A stretch of 41,961 nucleotides of DNA from Elusimicrobiota bacterium (GCA_016212885.1 JACRDO010000060.1:1-41961), one strand, 5' to 3'; numbered from the stretch's first letter, positions 20,999-29,661 are shown. The notes: generated by a model from the letters alone, not told the origin. A program made the numbers and translations.

Positions 20999-21680
20999 AC
21001 GTTTCGCCCTTCACGATCCTGGAGACGAATATGCCCGGCGTGTGCACGCTGTCCGGGTCCAAGGCGCCGACCTCGCAGAGCTCCTCGACCTCCGCGATCG
21101 CGACCTTCGCGGCCGGCGCCATCACGGGGTTGTAGTTCCGGGCCGAATAGCGGTAGACGAGGTTCCCGGCGCGGTCCCCCTTGTGCGCCTTGATGAGCGC
21201 GAAATCCGCGGCCAGAGGGAGCTCCAGGATGTATTCGCGGCCGTCGATGAGCCGCTTCTCCTTGCCTTCCTCGATGGGCGTGCCCACGCCGGTGGGAGTG
21301 TAGAAGCCGCCCAGCCCGGCCCCGGCGCAGCGGATTCTCTCGTTGAGGGTACCCTGCGGGATGATCTCGAGTTCGATCTTCTTGGACCGGTAGAGCTCCT
21401 TGAACCAGGGGAGCTTCGCGATCGGCCCTGGGAAAGAGCCGATGAACTTCTTGATCTGGCCGTTCTTGGCCAAGAGCCCCGCGCCGTAGATCTGGCCGTC
21501 CTTGGAGTCCGTGGACCCCAGGTTGTTGCAGATGATGGTGAGGTCCTTTGACCCCTTGCGCACCAGCGCGCGGATGAGGTTCTCCGGGATTCCGCAGAGG
21601 CCGAACCCCGCGGACAGGATGATCGCGCCGTCGTTGATGTCGCGCACCGCCTCGTCCGAACTTTTGACCGTTTTGTCCAT
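20982..21680 (-). CDS. 3-oxoacid CoA-transferase subunit A
   Basis: A 232-residue alpha subunit of the SCOT family (ScoA/AtoD type). Hallmarks are SAGFGLCGIPENLIRAL near the N-terminus and PQGTLNERIRCAGAG with FYTPTGVGT in the middle. It begins five bases after the MoaD-like gene stop and overlaps subunit B by 17 bases, so the two subunits should be made together. Its place directly after an aldehyde oxidoreductase suggests that the acid product is activated to its CoA ester by this enzyme; the exact donor and acceptor cannot be read from the sequence. Confidence 0.9.
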   Translation of the reverse strand: MDKTVKSSDEAVRDINDGAIILSAGFGLCGIPENLIRALVRKGSKDLTIICNNLGSTDSKDGQIYGAGLLAKNGQIKKFIGSFPGPIAKLPWFKELYRSKKIELEIIPQGTLNERIRCAGAGLGGFYTPTGVGTPIEEGKEKRLIDGREYILELPLAADFALIKAHKGDRAGNLVYRYSARNYNPVMAPAAKVAIAEVEELCEVGALDPDSVHTPGIFVSRIVKGETYEKRA

Positions 21681-21685
21681 GCCCC

Positions 21686-21925
21686 TCAGCCGCCCGACAG
21701 CACCGGGAACAGCTCGACCTCGCAGCCCTCCTCGATGACGCTTTCGAGCTTCACGGCCTCGCCGCGGACCGCCACCATCATCACTTCGCCTTCCGGGATC
21801 TTGAGCTCTTCGAGCAGCTCCCGCGCCTTGAGGGGCCGCGGAGCGTCGATCCGGGCCTCCCCCTTCGCGCCCGGAAGGTAGTGCCTCAGGTTCGCGTGCG
21901 CGCGCACCCGGTATTCGATGGCCAT
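21686..21925 (-). CDS. MoaD/ThiS-like ubiquitin-fold protein
   Basis: A 79-residue beta-grasp protein ending in the diagnostic SGG, where the terminal glycine would be thiocarboxylated. MoaD-like proteins carry the sulfur used to make the dithiolene of molybdopterin or tungstopterin. The ATG at 21925 shares one base with the stop of the upstream oxidoreductase gene (TGATG); the frame also opens one codon earlier with TTG. The position next to a tungsten-type aldehyde oxidoreductase suggests a dedicated cofactor sulfur carrier, a pairing known from archaeal and bacterial AOR loci. Confidence 0.85.
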   Translation of the reverse strand: MAIEYRVRAHANLRHYLPGAKGEARIDAPRPLKARELLEELKIPEGEVMMVAVRGEAVKLESVIEEGCEVELFPVLSGG

Positions 21926-23772
21926 CAATCGATGCCGAGCGCGGCGAGCTTCTCTTTCGTCGGGATGCCGTCTTTGCTCCAGTTCCTGAGCTGGTAATAC
22001 CTGTAAAGCATGTTCCCCATGTCCGGCAGCACGTCCTTGGCCGAGCCGTCGGGCTTGGCTTCGGCGAAGAGCCTCGGCGGCAGGACGTCGTCCTTCCTGC
22101 TCACGCCGAGCTTGACGTTGTACATCCTTTTCAGGTTGAAGAGGCGCTCTCCCGTCAGGAGGACCTCGTCCATCGTCTCATCCCAGCCGCACACCAGGCT
22201 CAGCCACTCGGCGATCTTCTTCGGCCCCACCCTCCCGATGAACAGGAACTTGCATAGGCCCAGCGGGTTGAAGACGGACATGTAGTTCTGCATGTTGACG
22301 ACGATGGGCGGCTTGTCCGAGGAGAGGTGCGGGTTCGCAGGCGTCGTGTACCCGAAGTCGGGCGCCGGGATGCCCCGGTCGAGGAAGTAGGTGAGTCCCT
22401 CGAGGTGGCAGGCCCCGCGCACCGCGGTGGCGTAGTTGAGCGCCATGCTCACGTGCCCCCTCGGGTCGTGCGCCGGGTACTCGAGCCCCTTGGTGTGCAC
22501 CGCGAGCTCGGAGGCGTTATGGCCGAGCTTCTCGGCCGCCTTCTTCACGCCGAGCCCGAGGGTCCTGCCCACGTCTTCCTGGCGGCCGATCTTGTGGGTG
22601 AGCGCGACGACGCTCCCGCCGTTCCAGCCCAGCTCGAGCCCGCCCGTGTCCTTCTTGTCGAGGATGCCCCGCTCAAAGGCTTCGATCGCGAAGGCGATGG
22701 CCGCGCCGGTCGAGATGGTGTCCATGCCGTAGCGGTTGCACCATTCGTTGCTCTGGGCGATCGCTTCCGGGTCCTCGTTGAGGCAGTTCGAGCCGAGCAT
22801 CCCTATCGTCTCGTACTCCGGGCCGTGGCCGTAGAGGCCCAGCTTCTCGTTCTTGTAGATCTTGCCGCACCGGACCGGGCAGGCGTAGCAGGTGTAGTGC
22901 TTCTCCAGCATCAGCGGCTGCATGGCCTGGCCGCAGACCTTCTTCGCTCCCGCCTCCCAGCTGCCCAGCTGCCAGTTCTTGATCGGCAGGTCCCCGTACT
23001 TCTCCACCGCCTCGACCCCGCCGGAGGTGCCGAAGTTGGTCAGCCCGACGGTGTTCTTGCGGATCTCCTCGATGTCCGTCTTGAGCCGGGCCTTCAGCTC
23101 CTCCGGCCGCGCGATGGGCGTCTGGATGGAGGGCTCGCCGGAAACCACGATCGCCTTGAGCCCCTTCGCGCCCATGACCGCGCCGATGCCCCCGCGCGCC
23201 GCGACCCGCGAGTTCGGCGGGTCGAACACGATCGAGGAGATGGGCACCCCTTTCTCCCCGACCGGGCCGATCACGGCGATCTTCGCCCTGTCCGCGAAGC
23301 GCCCCTTGAGCAGCTCTGCGGATTCGTAGGTGTCCTTGCCGGCCAAATCCGCCGCGGGCTTGAACTCCACCCCGTCCTTGGTGACGCGGAGGAGCGTGAG
23401 CTCCCGGCGCTTGCCCGTCAGGATCATGCCGTCGAAGCCGGTCTTGCGGAACTCGGCCGGCCAGTGCCCGCCCACCGTGGCCTCGTTCCAGATGCCGGTC
23501 AGGGGCGATTTCGCGCATACGCTGAGCTTCGAGGTGCCGGGCAGGGCCCCGCCGGTGAACAGGCCCGAGATGAAGAGGAGCGGCGCGCTCTCGTCGAGCG
23601 GATCCATGGCGTTCGGGAAGTCGCAGGTCAGTATCTTCGCCGCGAGGCCCGAGCCGAGGAAGTATTTGCGCGCGTCCTCGGCCCCGAACTCCACGACCTC
23701 GGATGTCCCGGCCGTGAGGTCGATCTTAAGGAGCCGGCCGTGGAACCCGAACCTGCCGCTCTCGCCGCTCAT
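21925..23772 (-). CDS. aor: Aldehyde ferredoxin oxidoreductase (tungstopterin enzyme)
   Basis: A 615-residue protein of normal AOR length. The N-terminal domain has FHGRLLKIDLT and KYFLGSGLAAK. The 4Fe-4S ligands are C295, C298 and C302 in YTCYACPVRC, plus a fourth cysteine in NPLGLCKF near residue 508. The family oxidises an aldehyde to the acid and reduces ferredoxin, using a tungsten bis-pterin. Here it lies between an aminotransferase that would release a semialdehyde and a CoA-transferase, so malonate semialdehyde (or its methyl form) is the most likely substrate. The start is four bases after the aminotransferase stop. Oxygen sensitivity of the family implies anaerobic use. Confidence 0.92.
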   Translation of the reverse strand: MSGESGRFGFHGRLLKIDLTAGTSEVVEFGAEDARKYFLGSGLAAKILTCDFPNAMDPLDESAPLLFISGLFTGGALPGTSKLSVCAKSPLTGIWNEATVGGHWPAEFRKTGFDGMILTGKRRELTLLRVTKDGVEFKPAADLAGKDTYESAELLKGRFADRAKIAVIGPVGEKGVPISSIVFDPPNSRVAARGGIGAVMGAKGLKAIVVSGEPSIQTPIARPEELKARLKTDIEEIRKNTVGLTNFGTSGGVEAVEKYGDLPIKNWQLGSWEAGAKKVCGQAMQPLMLEKHYTCYACPVRCGKIYKNEKLGLYGHGPEYETIGMLGSNCLNEDPEAIAQSNEWCNRYGMDTISTGAAIAFAIEAFERGILDKKDTGGLELGWNGGSVVALTHKIGRQEDVGRTLGLGVKKAAEKLGHNASELAVHTKGLEYPAHDPRGHVSMALNYATAVRGACHLEGLTYFLDRGIPAPDFGYTTPANPHLSSDKPPIVVNMQNYMSVFNPLGLCKFLFIGRVGPKKIAEWLSLVCGWDETMDEVLLTGERLFNLKRMYNVKLGVSRKDDVLPPRLFAEAKPDGSAKDVLPDMGNMLYRYYQLRNWSKDGIPTKEKLAALGID

Positions 23773-23776
23773 CCGC

Positions 23777-25087
23777 CTAGATGCGCTCGAACGCCTTCCT
23801 CAGCCTCTTGATCGCGTCGTCCACCTCGGCCTTGCCGATGTTCATGGGCGGGCTGAGCCGGAGCACGTTGCCGTAGAGGCCGCCCTTGCCGATGAGGAGC
23901 TTCTCCTTCTTGGTCTCCTCGAAGAGCCTCGCGACCGTCTTCGGGTCCGGGGCCCGAGTCTTGCGGTCTAAGACGAGCTCGACCCCGCACATCAGGCCCA
24001 TGCCGCGGACGTCGCCGATGCAGGGGAACTGCTCCTGCAAGGCTCGGAGGTTCTGGCGCAGGTAGGTCCCGATCCTCTCGGCGTTATTGAGCAGGCCCTC
24101 CTCCTCGATGGCGTCGATGACGGCGTGCGCCGCGACGCAGGAGACCGGGTTCCCGCCGAAGGTTGAGATACTCAGGCCCCTGAGGCTCTCGGCGATCTTG
24201 TCGGTGGTGGCGGTCCAGCCGATGGGGATGCCGTTGGCCATGCCCTTGGCCGAGGTTAGGATGTCCGGGACCACGCCAAAGTGCTCGATCCCGAACCACT
24301 TGCCGCCGGTGCGGCCCCAGCCGGTCTGGACCTCGTCGGCGATGAAGAGGCCGCCGTACTTATGCACGATGTCCACGGCCACCTTGAAGTAGTCCATGGG
24401 CGGGACCACGAAGCCGCCCACGCCCAGGATGGGCTCGGCGAGGAACGCGGCGACCTTGCCGCTGGTCTCGGTCAAGATGAGCTCCTCGATGTCCCTGGCG
24501 CAGGCGAGGTCGCAGCCCGGGTACTCCAGCTTGAAGGGACAGCGGTAGCAGTAGGGCGCGTGCGCGTGCTTGATCCCCGGCATCAGGGTCCTGGAGATCC
24601 TCCAGGGCGCGTGGGCCGTGAGGCTCATGGCCATGGCCGAGCGGCCGCTGTAGGAGTGCCTCAGGGCGATGATCTCCTGGCTGCCCGTGCAGTGCTGGGC
24701 CGTGAGCACCGCCGTCTCGTCCGCCTCGGTCCCGCTGTTCGTGAAGAAGCTCCGCTTGATCCCGCGGGGGCAGATGCCGGAGAGCCTCTCCGCGAGGTCC
24801 GCGGCGGGCTGGGTGGGATAGAGGGTGGAGACGTGCTGGAGCTTCTTGAGCTGCTCGATGATCCGGGCGTTGACCTTGTCGTGGCAGTGCCCGATGGACA
24901 CGGTGAGGATCCCCCCGAAGAAGTCGAGGTACTTGTTCCCCTCCGCGTCGAACACGTGGCAGCCCTTGCCCGAGACGAGCGGGAGGCTCTCCTGGTAGTA
25001 GGTGATGACCGAGGGGTACAGGAACTCCTTGTACTTCTTCGTGACGTCCGAGTTCTTCAGGGTCTCGACTTTCATGTTCAGCGCCAC
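23777..25087 (-). CDS. Class III aminotransferase, probably beta-alanine specific
   Basis: A 436-residue PLP enzyme of the AGXT2-like class III group. Features are TNSGTEADETA (cofactor phosphate loop), IADEVQTGWGRTG (aspartate that binds the pyridine nitrogen) and TSAKGMANGIPIG, with the lysine that holds PLP. A cysteine-rich insert, YCYRCPFKLEYPGCDLACA, is typical of this subgroup. It overlaps the dihydropyrimidinase gene by ten bases. Next to ureide-hydrolysing enzymes it most likely transfers the amino group of beta-alanine or beta-aminoisobutyrate to pyruvate or 2-oxoglutarate, giving malonate semialdehyde or its methyl form. Other omega-amino acids are possible. Confidence 0.88.
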   Translation of the reverse strand: MALNMKVETLKNSDVTKKYKEFLYPSVITYYQESLPLVSGKGCHVFDAEGNKYLDFFGGILTVSIGHCHDKVNARIIEQLKKLQHVSTLYPTQPAADLAERLSGICPRGIKRSFFTNSGTEADETAVLTAQHCTGSQEIIALRHSYSGRSAMAMSLTAHAPWRISRTLMPGIKHAHAPYCYRCPFKLEYPGCDLACARDIEELILTETSGKVAAFLAEPILGVGGFVVPPMDYFKVAVDIVHKYGGLFIADEVQTGWGRTGGKWFGIEHFGVVPDILTSAKGMANGIPIGWTATTDKIAESLRGLSISTFGGNPVSCVAAHAVIDAIEEEGLLNNAERIGTYLRQNLRALQEQFPCIGDVRGMGLMCGVELVLDRKTRAPDPKTVARLFEETKKEKLLIGKGGLYGNVLRLSPPMNIGKAEVDDAIKRLRKAFERI

Positions 25088-26526
25088 CCTCCCTCGTCGA
25101 ATTGGCTCCTCTTGATGTACTTGCCCCGGCCTTTTTGGCCCACGAACTCGTCGTCCTTGGCCACGACCTTCCCGCGAGACATCACCAGGGTCGGGAGCCC
25201 CTCGAGCTCGAAGCCCTCGAAGGCGGAGTAGTCCACGCGGTGATGCGTGTTCTCCTTGGAGATCCGCCCCTTCTTCCCGGGATCGAACAGCACGAGGTCC
25301 GCGTCGGAGCCCACGGCGATGGTCCCCTTCTGTGGGTAGAGGCCGAAGATCTTGGCCGGGTTCGTCGCCGTGACGGCCGCGAACTGGCTGCGGCTGAGCC
25401 GCTTCTTCCTGACGCCGTAGGTGTAGAGCAGGTTCACCCGGTCACCGACCGCGGGGATGCCGTTGGGGATCTTGGTGAAGGCTTCCTTTCCCATGTCCTT
25501 CTGGCCCTTGAACCTGAATGAGCAGTGGTCGGTCGCCACGCTCTGCAGGAAGCCGTCGCGCAGGCCCTCCCAGAGCTTCTCCATGCCGGACTTGTCCCTG
25601 AGCGGCGGAGACATCACCCACTTGGCGGCCTCGAAGCCGTTCTTGCGGTAGAGGGAGTCGTCCAAGAGCAGGTACTGCGGGCAGGTCTCGGCCAGCACGA
25701 GCTGGCCGCGGCAGCGGGCGGCCTTGACCTCCTTGAGCGACTCCTGGCAGCTCAAGTGCACGATGAAGAGCGTGGCCCCGGCCATCTTGGCGAGAGCGAT
25801 GGCCCGGTGCGCGGACTCGCCCTCGGCTACGGCCGGATGGGCCGCGGGGTGGAACTCGGGGCCGGTCTTCCCCTCTTCGAGGAGGTGCTTCATGAGGTAG
25901 GAGAGCATGTCCCCGTTCTCCGCGTGGACCGAGAGCAGGCCGCCGTGCTTCTTCGTCACGCTCAGGACCTCGAGGAGCTGGGCGTCGTCCACCATGAGGG
26001 CGCCCTTGTAGGCCATGAAGCACTTGAAGCTGGGAATCCCGTCCCGGATGACCTTCACCATATCCGAGGCGATCTGGTCGTTGAAATCCACCAGGGCCAT
26101 GTGGAAGCCGTAGTCGATGACGGCCTTGCCAGCCGCCTTCTTGTGCCAGGCCTCGAGCGCTTCCAGGATGCTGCCGCCTTTTGAGGGGATCACGAAGTCG
26201 ATGAGCGTGGTGGTGCCGCCGCAGGCGGCCGCGATCGTCCCGCTCTCGAAATCGTCGGCCGAGACCGTGCCCATGAAGGGGAGCTCGAAGTGGGTGTGCG
26301 CGTCCACCCCGCCCGGATAGACCTCGAGGCCCTTGGCGTCCACGACGCGGGCGGCGGGGGCGGGCTCGATGCGCTCGCCGAGCTCCACGATCTTCTCGCC
26401 CCGGATCAGGAGGTCCGCTTTGAAGGAATCGGAGGCCGTGAAGACGGTCCCGCCCTTGATGAGCGTCTCAACGCCTTCGCCCTTGCGGACTTGCGCGTTC
26501 GCCGAGGCTTTGGTTTCGGTCTTCAT
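25078..26526 (-). CDS. hydA: Dihydropyrimidinase (D-hydantoinase family)
   Basis: A 482-residue cyclic amidohydrolase. Metal ligands can be placed at H77 and H79 in GGVDAHTHF, carboxylated K168 in FKCFMAYKG, H201 in SVHAEN, a histidine in FIVHLS and the aspartate in ATDHCSF. It opens the ring of dihydrouracil or dihydrothymine to N-carbamoyl-beta-amino acids. Hydantoins are alternative substrates. It starts 13 bases after the beta-ureidopropionase stop and overlaps the aminotransferase start by ten bases. No dihydropyrimidine dehydrogenase is encoded in the window, so the reduced pyrimidine must come from an enzyme elsewhere or from outside. Confidence 0.93.
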   Translation of the reverse strand: MKTETKASANAQVRKGEGVETLIKGGTVFTASDSFKADLLIRGEKIVELGERIEPAPAARVVDAKGLEVYPGGVDAHTHFELPFMGTVSADDFESGTIAAACGGTTTLIDFVIPSKGGSILEALEAWHKKAAGKAVIDYGFHMALVDFNDQIASDMVKVIRDGIPSFKCFMAYKGALMVDDAQLLEVLSVTKKHGGLLSVHAENGDMLSYLMKHLLEEGKTGPEFHPAAHPAVAEGESAHRAIALAKMAGATLFIVHLSCQESLKEVKAARCRGQLVLAETCPQYLLLDDSLYRKNGFEAAKWVMSPPLRDKSGMEKLWEGLRDGFLQSVATDHCSFRFKGQKDMGKEAFTKIPNGIPAVGDRVNLLYTYGVRKKRLSRSQFAAVTATNPAKIFGLYPQKGTIAVGSDADLVLFDPGKKGRISKENTHHRVDYSAFEGFELEGLPTLVMSRGKVVAKDDEFVGQKGRGKYIKRSQFDEGGWR

Positions 26527-26539
26527 GTTCTTCTCTCCC

Positions 26540-27412
26540 TTACGGCAGAAGCTTGACCAACTCGTCGTACGTCTCCGGCCGGCGGTCCCGGTAGAACTGC
26601 CAGACGTTGCGGACCTCGGTGATCTTGTCGAAGTCGATGTCAGCTGTCACGATCTCGTCCTTCTCCCCGCCGCCCTCGGCCAGGATCTCGCCCCTGGGGT
26701 TGACGAAGTAGCTGTGCCCGTAGAACTTCCCGAGCTTCCAGGGCCTCTCCACGCCCACGCGGTTGATGCAGCCCATGAAGTAGCCGTTCGCCACCGCGTG
26801 CGCGGGCTGCTCGAGCTTCCAGATGTGGTCCGAGAGGCCCGCGACCGTGGCCGAGGGGTTGAACACGATCTCGGCCCCGCGCAGGCCGAAGAGCCGAGCA
26901 CCCTCCGGGAAGTGGCGGTCGTAGCAGATGTAGACCGCGACCTTGGCGTAGCGGGTCTCGAAGACGGGGTAGCCGAGGTTGCCGGGCTTGAAGAAGAACT
27001 TCTCCCAGAAGCCCGCGACCTGCGGGATGTGGATCTTGCGGAACTTGCCGAGGACCTTGCCGTCCGCGTCGATGACCGCGGCGGTGTTGTAGTACACCCC
27101 GGCCATGGCGCGCTCGTAGAGGGGAGCGACGATGACCATGCGGTATTTCTTCGCGTACCTGGAAAGCAGCTTCGTCGTGGGGCCGGGGACCGGCTCGGCC
27201 GCCGCGTACCACTTGCCGTCCTGCGAGGGGCAGAAGTACGGGGTGGTGAAGATCTCCTGCAGGCCCAGGATCTGCACTCCTTTCTTGCCCGCCTGGTCGA
27301 TGAGGCCGAGGTGCTTCTTGAGCATGGCGTCCTTGATCCGCTGGACGCTTGCCTCTCCCTCATGGAGCGGCAGGCTGCACTGGATGAGGCCGCACTTGAC
27401 GATTCTGGACAT
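26540..27412 (-). CDS. Beta-ureidopropionase (N-carbamoyl-beta-alanine amidohydrolase)
   Basis: A 290-residue nitrilase-superfamily enzyme. The catalytic triad is E53 in LGLQEIF, K126 in GKFRKIHIP and C163 in VYICYDRHFPE. The sequence with FFKPGNLGYPVFETR is close to beta-ureidopropionases. It releases ammonia and CO2 from N-carbamoyl-beta-alanine. The frame is open to 27559, but MSRIVKCGLIQCS at 27412 is preferred since GGAGAGG lies just upstream and the extra codons would run through a strong hairpin. This is the first gene of the seven-gene operon and follows a structured leader. Confidence 0.92.
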   Translation of the reverse strand: MSRIVKCGLIQCSLPLHEGEASVQRIKDAMLKKHLGLIDQAGKKGVQILGLQEIFTTPYFCPSQDGKWYAAAEPVPGPTTKLLSRYAKKYRMVIVAPLYERAMAGVYYNTAAVIDADGKVLGKFRKIHIPQVAGFWEKFFFKPGNLGYPVFETRYAKVAVYICYDRHFPEGARLFGLRGAEIVFNPSATVAGLSDHIWKLEQPAHAVANGYFMGCINRVGVERPWKLGKFYGHSYFVNPRGEILAEGGGEKDEIVTADIDFDKITEVRNVWQFYRDRRPETYDELVKLLP

Positions 27413-27455
27413 GGTTCCTCTCCGATTACACAACAGCTCCTTATACCCCCGAAAA

Positions 27456-27501
27456 CCCCCGCAGCGCCGAGCGGAATAGTTCGGCGCTTGTCGTGCGGGG
27501 G
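27456..27501 (-). promoter_or_regulatory. Bipartite hairpin in the leader of the pyrimidine operon
   Basis: Outer arms CCCCCGCA (27456-27463) and TGCGGGGG (27494-27501) pair over 8 bp. Inner arms GCGCCGA (27464-27470) and TCGGCGC (27481-27487) pair over 7 bp, with a 10-base loop and a 6-base bulge. In the minus-strand transcript the structure is followed by TTTTCGGGGG and then the start codon 43 bases later. It could be a transcription attenuator or a protein-binding leader. Just upstream are two more short inverted repeats: CTCCTT/AAGGAG (27503-27518) and GCGATAT/ATATCGC (27520-27538). I see no consensus promoter that I trust between 27413 and 27652. Confidence 0.5.
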
Positions 27502-27652
27502 CCTCCTTTTTGAAGGAGCGCGATATGAATAATATCGCTGGAAATCCATAAAAGCACATTTTGGGAAGCCGGGCAATATAGGCCGAGAAGGCCCGGCTGC
27601 GCTGGCCGTTGGGACCTTGTTCCTCATGCGCGTTTCAAGCTACAACAAGCGT

Positions 27653-28946
27653 ATGCTGAAGCTTCTCCGGCTTCCGGCCGGAGTCCTGGCTTGCCTGCTC
27701 GCCGTTCCGGCTTTCGCCGCGCCGGGAGACGACGCTTTCACGCTCAGCTTGGGCGAGATCCAAAAAACGGTCGCTTCCATGACCGGGCCGGGCGGCTTCA
27801 AGGCAACCCCCCCCTCCGGCAAAACCGGCCGCCTCCGCCGCCGGGCTCCAGCTTTCCCTTCCGGTGCCCGTGAGCCTCATCGACAAGTTCCTCAAGGACT
27901 CCGTGGCTTCGCACCCGGCCCTCGCGGTGGCGGACAGCCGCAGGCCGGTCCTCCGCGCTGAGGGCAACGAGCTCGTGGTCTCGAACATCCTCCTTCCCCG
28001 GCCCACCCTGCCCTCCGGGAGCGTGGAGCTCGGCCGCCCCACGCTCCACGTCCGGCCTTATTCCGCGGGCTTGAACCGGATCGCTTTCCACATCCGGAGG
28101 ATCGAATTCGACGACCGCAGCCTCCTGGGAGCGGCCCAGACCGCGGGCTGGGTGAGCGAGGAGCGGATATTCGCCCAACTGGTCGAAGGCCTTAAGGCGG
28201 GGCTGCGCCAGGGGGAGTCCATCCGGCTCTCCCACGACCTGCGCAAACGCCTCGTCTACGCCTCATTCTCGCCCGAGTTCATCCTCCCGGCAGGGCCCTC
28301 GGTGCGCTTCGATAAAGTGGAGCTGGAGGGAGAGAATCTCGTCTTCAGCCTGGGCTTCTCCCGGGCCCAGGCAGGAGCAAGCAAGGACCTGGAGTACATG
28401 CTTGGGGAGGGGGTCATCAACGACGTCCTGAAGGTCCTCTCAGACGACAAGCTCAGCTTCCGGCATTACTACAGCCGCGCAAGCGGCGTGTTCCTGGGGG
28501 TCCCGCGGCCGGGCTGCATGGAGATATCCGCGTTCGTGAACACCGGGGTCCGCCTGCCTTTTCCCTACGCGGGCCGGGACCTCCACGCGATATTCGCCTC
28601 GGTCATAAGGCCCTCGGTGAGCCGGGAGAACACCCTGCGGCTCGAGCTCGAGCGCATCGACATCCTTTGGCTCGGCGCCGGGCCCGAGAACTCCATCCCG
28701 AACGTGCCCGCCTTCATCCAGAGGCACCCCGGCATCCAGCGCCTGATCACGGACAAGACCGCCGAAGCCCTGGCGAAGAACGCCGAACTGGCCCGGTACG
28801 CCGACGTGAGGAAGGCCGGCCCTTCCGCGATCGAGCTCCGGCTCAAGGAGGGCGCCATCCTGCCGGCGCTCTTCCGCTACTTTTCCATCCGCGGACTGCG
28901 CGTCGAGGAAGGACGCCTGTTCCTGCGCTGCGGCCTGAATCTCTAG
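27653..28946 (+). pseudogene. Secreted protein with a frameshift at a C8 run (unknown family)
   Basis: From ATG 27653 the first frame encodes a clear signal peptide, MLKLLRLPAGVLACLLAVPA, cut after AFA, and about 35 mature residues. It then reads into arginine-rich noise after eight consecutive C at 27807-27814. The other frame continues without a break from that point (AASAAGLQLSLPVPVSLIDK and onward) to the stop at 28946. So one gene of about 430 codons appears split by a one-base change, either real or a sequencing error. The main part (27864-28946) alternates strands and amphipathic helices like a lipid-binding or outer-membrane-associated protein, but I do not recognise it. It ends four bases from the convergent CvpA gene. 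Confidence 0.65.
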
Positions 28947-28950
28947 TTTT

Positions 28951-29661
28951 CTACTGCTCCGCGATCCTCGAGTCTTTAAGGAGCGCGGCGATGCGCGGGT
29001 TGTTGAGCAGAGCGGATATATCCCCGGAACGAAGCGCCTTGGCCACGGATTCGTCCTGAAGGACCTCTTTGAGCTTGGGGTCGTTGAGCAGCTCCTTGAG
29101 CTTGGGGTCGCTCATCAATTCCTGGGCCGCCTTCGGATCCTTCGCCGCGTTCATCAATCTCTGGATCTTGTCCAGGGCCGGGAAGGGTATGGCGTCGAAA
29201 AGGTTGTGCCGGCGCACGAGAGCGATGATGTTGGACTGCTCGATCTTCTCAGGGGTCTTGCCCAAGGCTTGGACCAGCGGCTTTTCGAAGAAGAGGACGG
29301 CGGAAAGCATGACGAAGACCACGACGCCCGCCTTCCCGGCGCCCAGCACGAACCCAGCCGCGCGGTCTAGGCGGCTCTTCTCTCGGTCCCCGGCCAGCTT
29401 CCTGAGCGCGCAAAGAGCCGCGAAGGTCCCGACTCCGTAGAGGACCGAGAAGCAGGCCACGGACAAGCCCACCTTCACGGCAGCTGGCGGATAGCCGAGC
29501 TTCTGGGCCAGCATCGGCGTCAGGGCCGCGGCGAGCGGCAGAGCCGCGAGGTAGGCGAAGGCCATCCCGATCAGGTGCGCGGCCTGCTTGATCGCGCCCG
29601 AGGCCAGCCCCAGGAGGCCGGAGAGGAGCACGAGGGAGAGGATGGCGAGGTCGATGGTCAT
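28951..29661 (-). CDS. CvpA-family membrane protein with C-terminal DP-type repeats
   Basis: A 236-residue protein. Residues 1-130 hold four hydrophobic helices in the CvpA arrangement (IDLAILSLVLLSGLLGLASG first, then three more), with the charged loop REKSRLDRAAGFVLGAGKAG before the last helix. After residue 165 comes a run of short repeats built on a D-P-K-L-K-E-L-L core (SDPKLKELLNDPKLKEVLQ and looser copies), which recalls the DP/STI1-like helical repeats of co-chaperones. CvpA proteins are linked to colicin V production and envelope functions; the exact role is unclear. The repeat tail is longer than in simple CvpA proteins. Confidence 0.8.
   Translation of the reverse strand: MTIDLAILSLVLLSGLLGLASGAIKQAAHLIGMAFAYLAALPLAAALTPMLAQKLGYPPAAVKVGLSVACFSVLYGVGTFAALCALRKLAGDREKSRLDRAAGFVLGAGKAGVVVFVMLSAVLFFEKPLVQALGKTPEKIEQSNIIALVRRHNLFDAIPFPALDKIQRLMNAAKDPKAAQELMSDPKLKELLNDPKLKEVLQDESVAKALRSGDISALLNNPRIAALLKDSRIAEQ

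Noticed and set aside
22327-23811. Long plus-strand open frame of 494 codons opposite the AOR gene
   Set aside because: Its translation is rich in R, E, V and L with no motif, while the minus strand encodes a complete AOR. It is a shadow caused by high GC at third positions.
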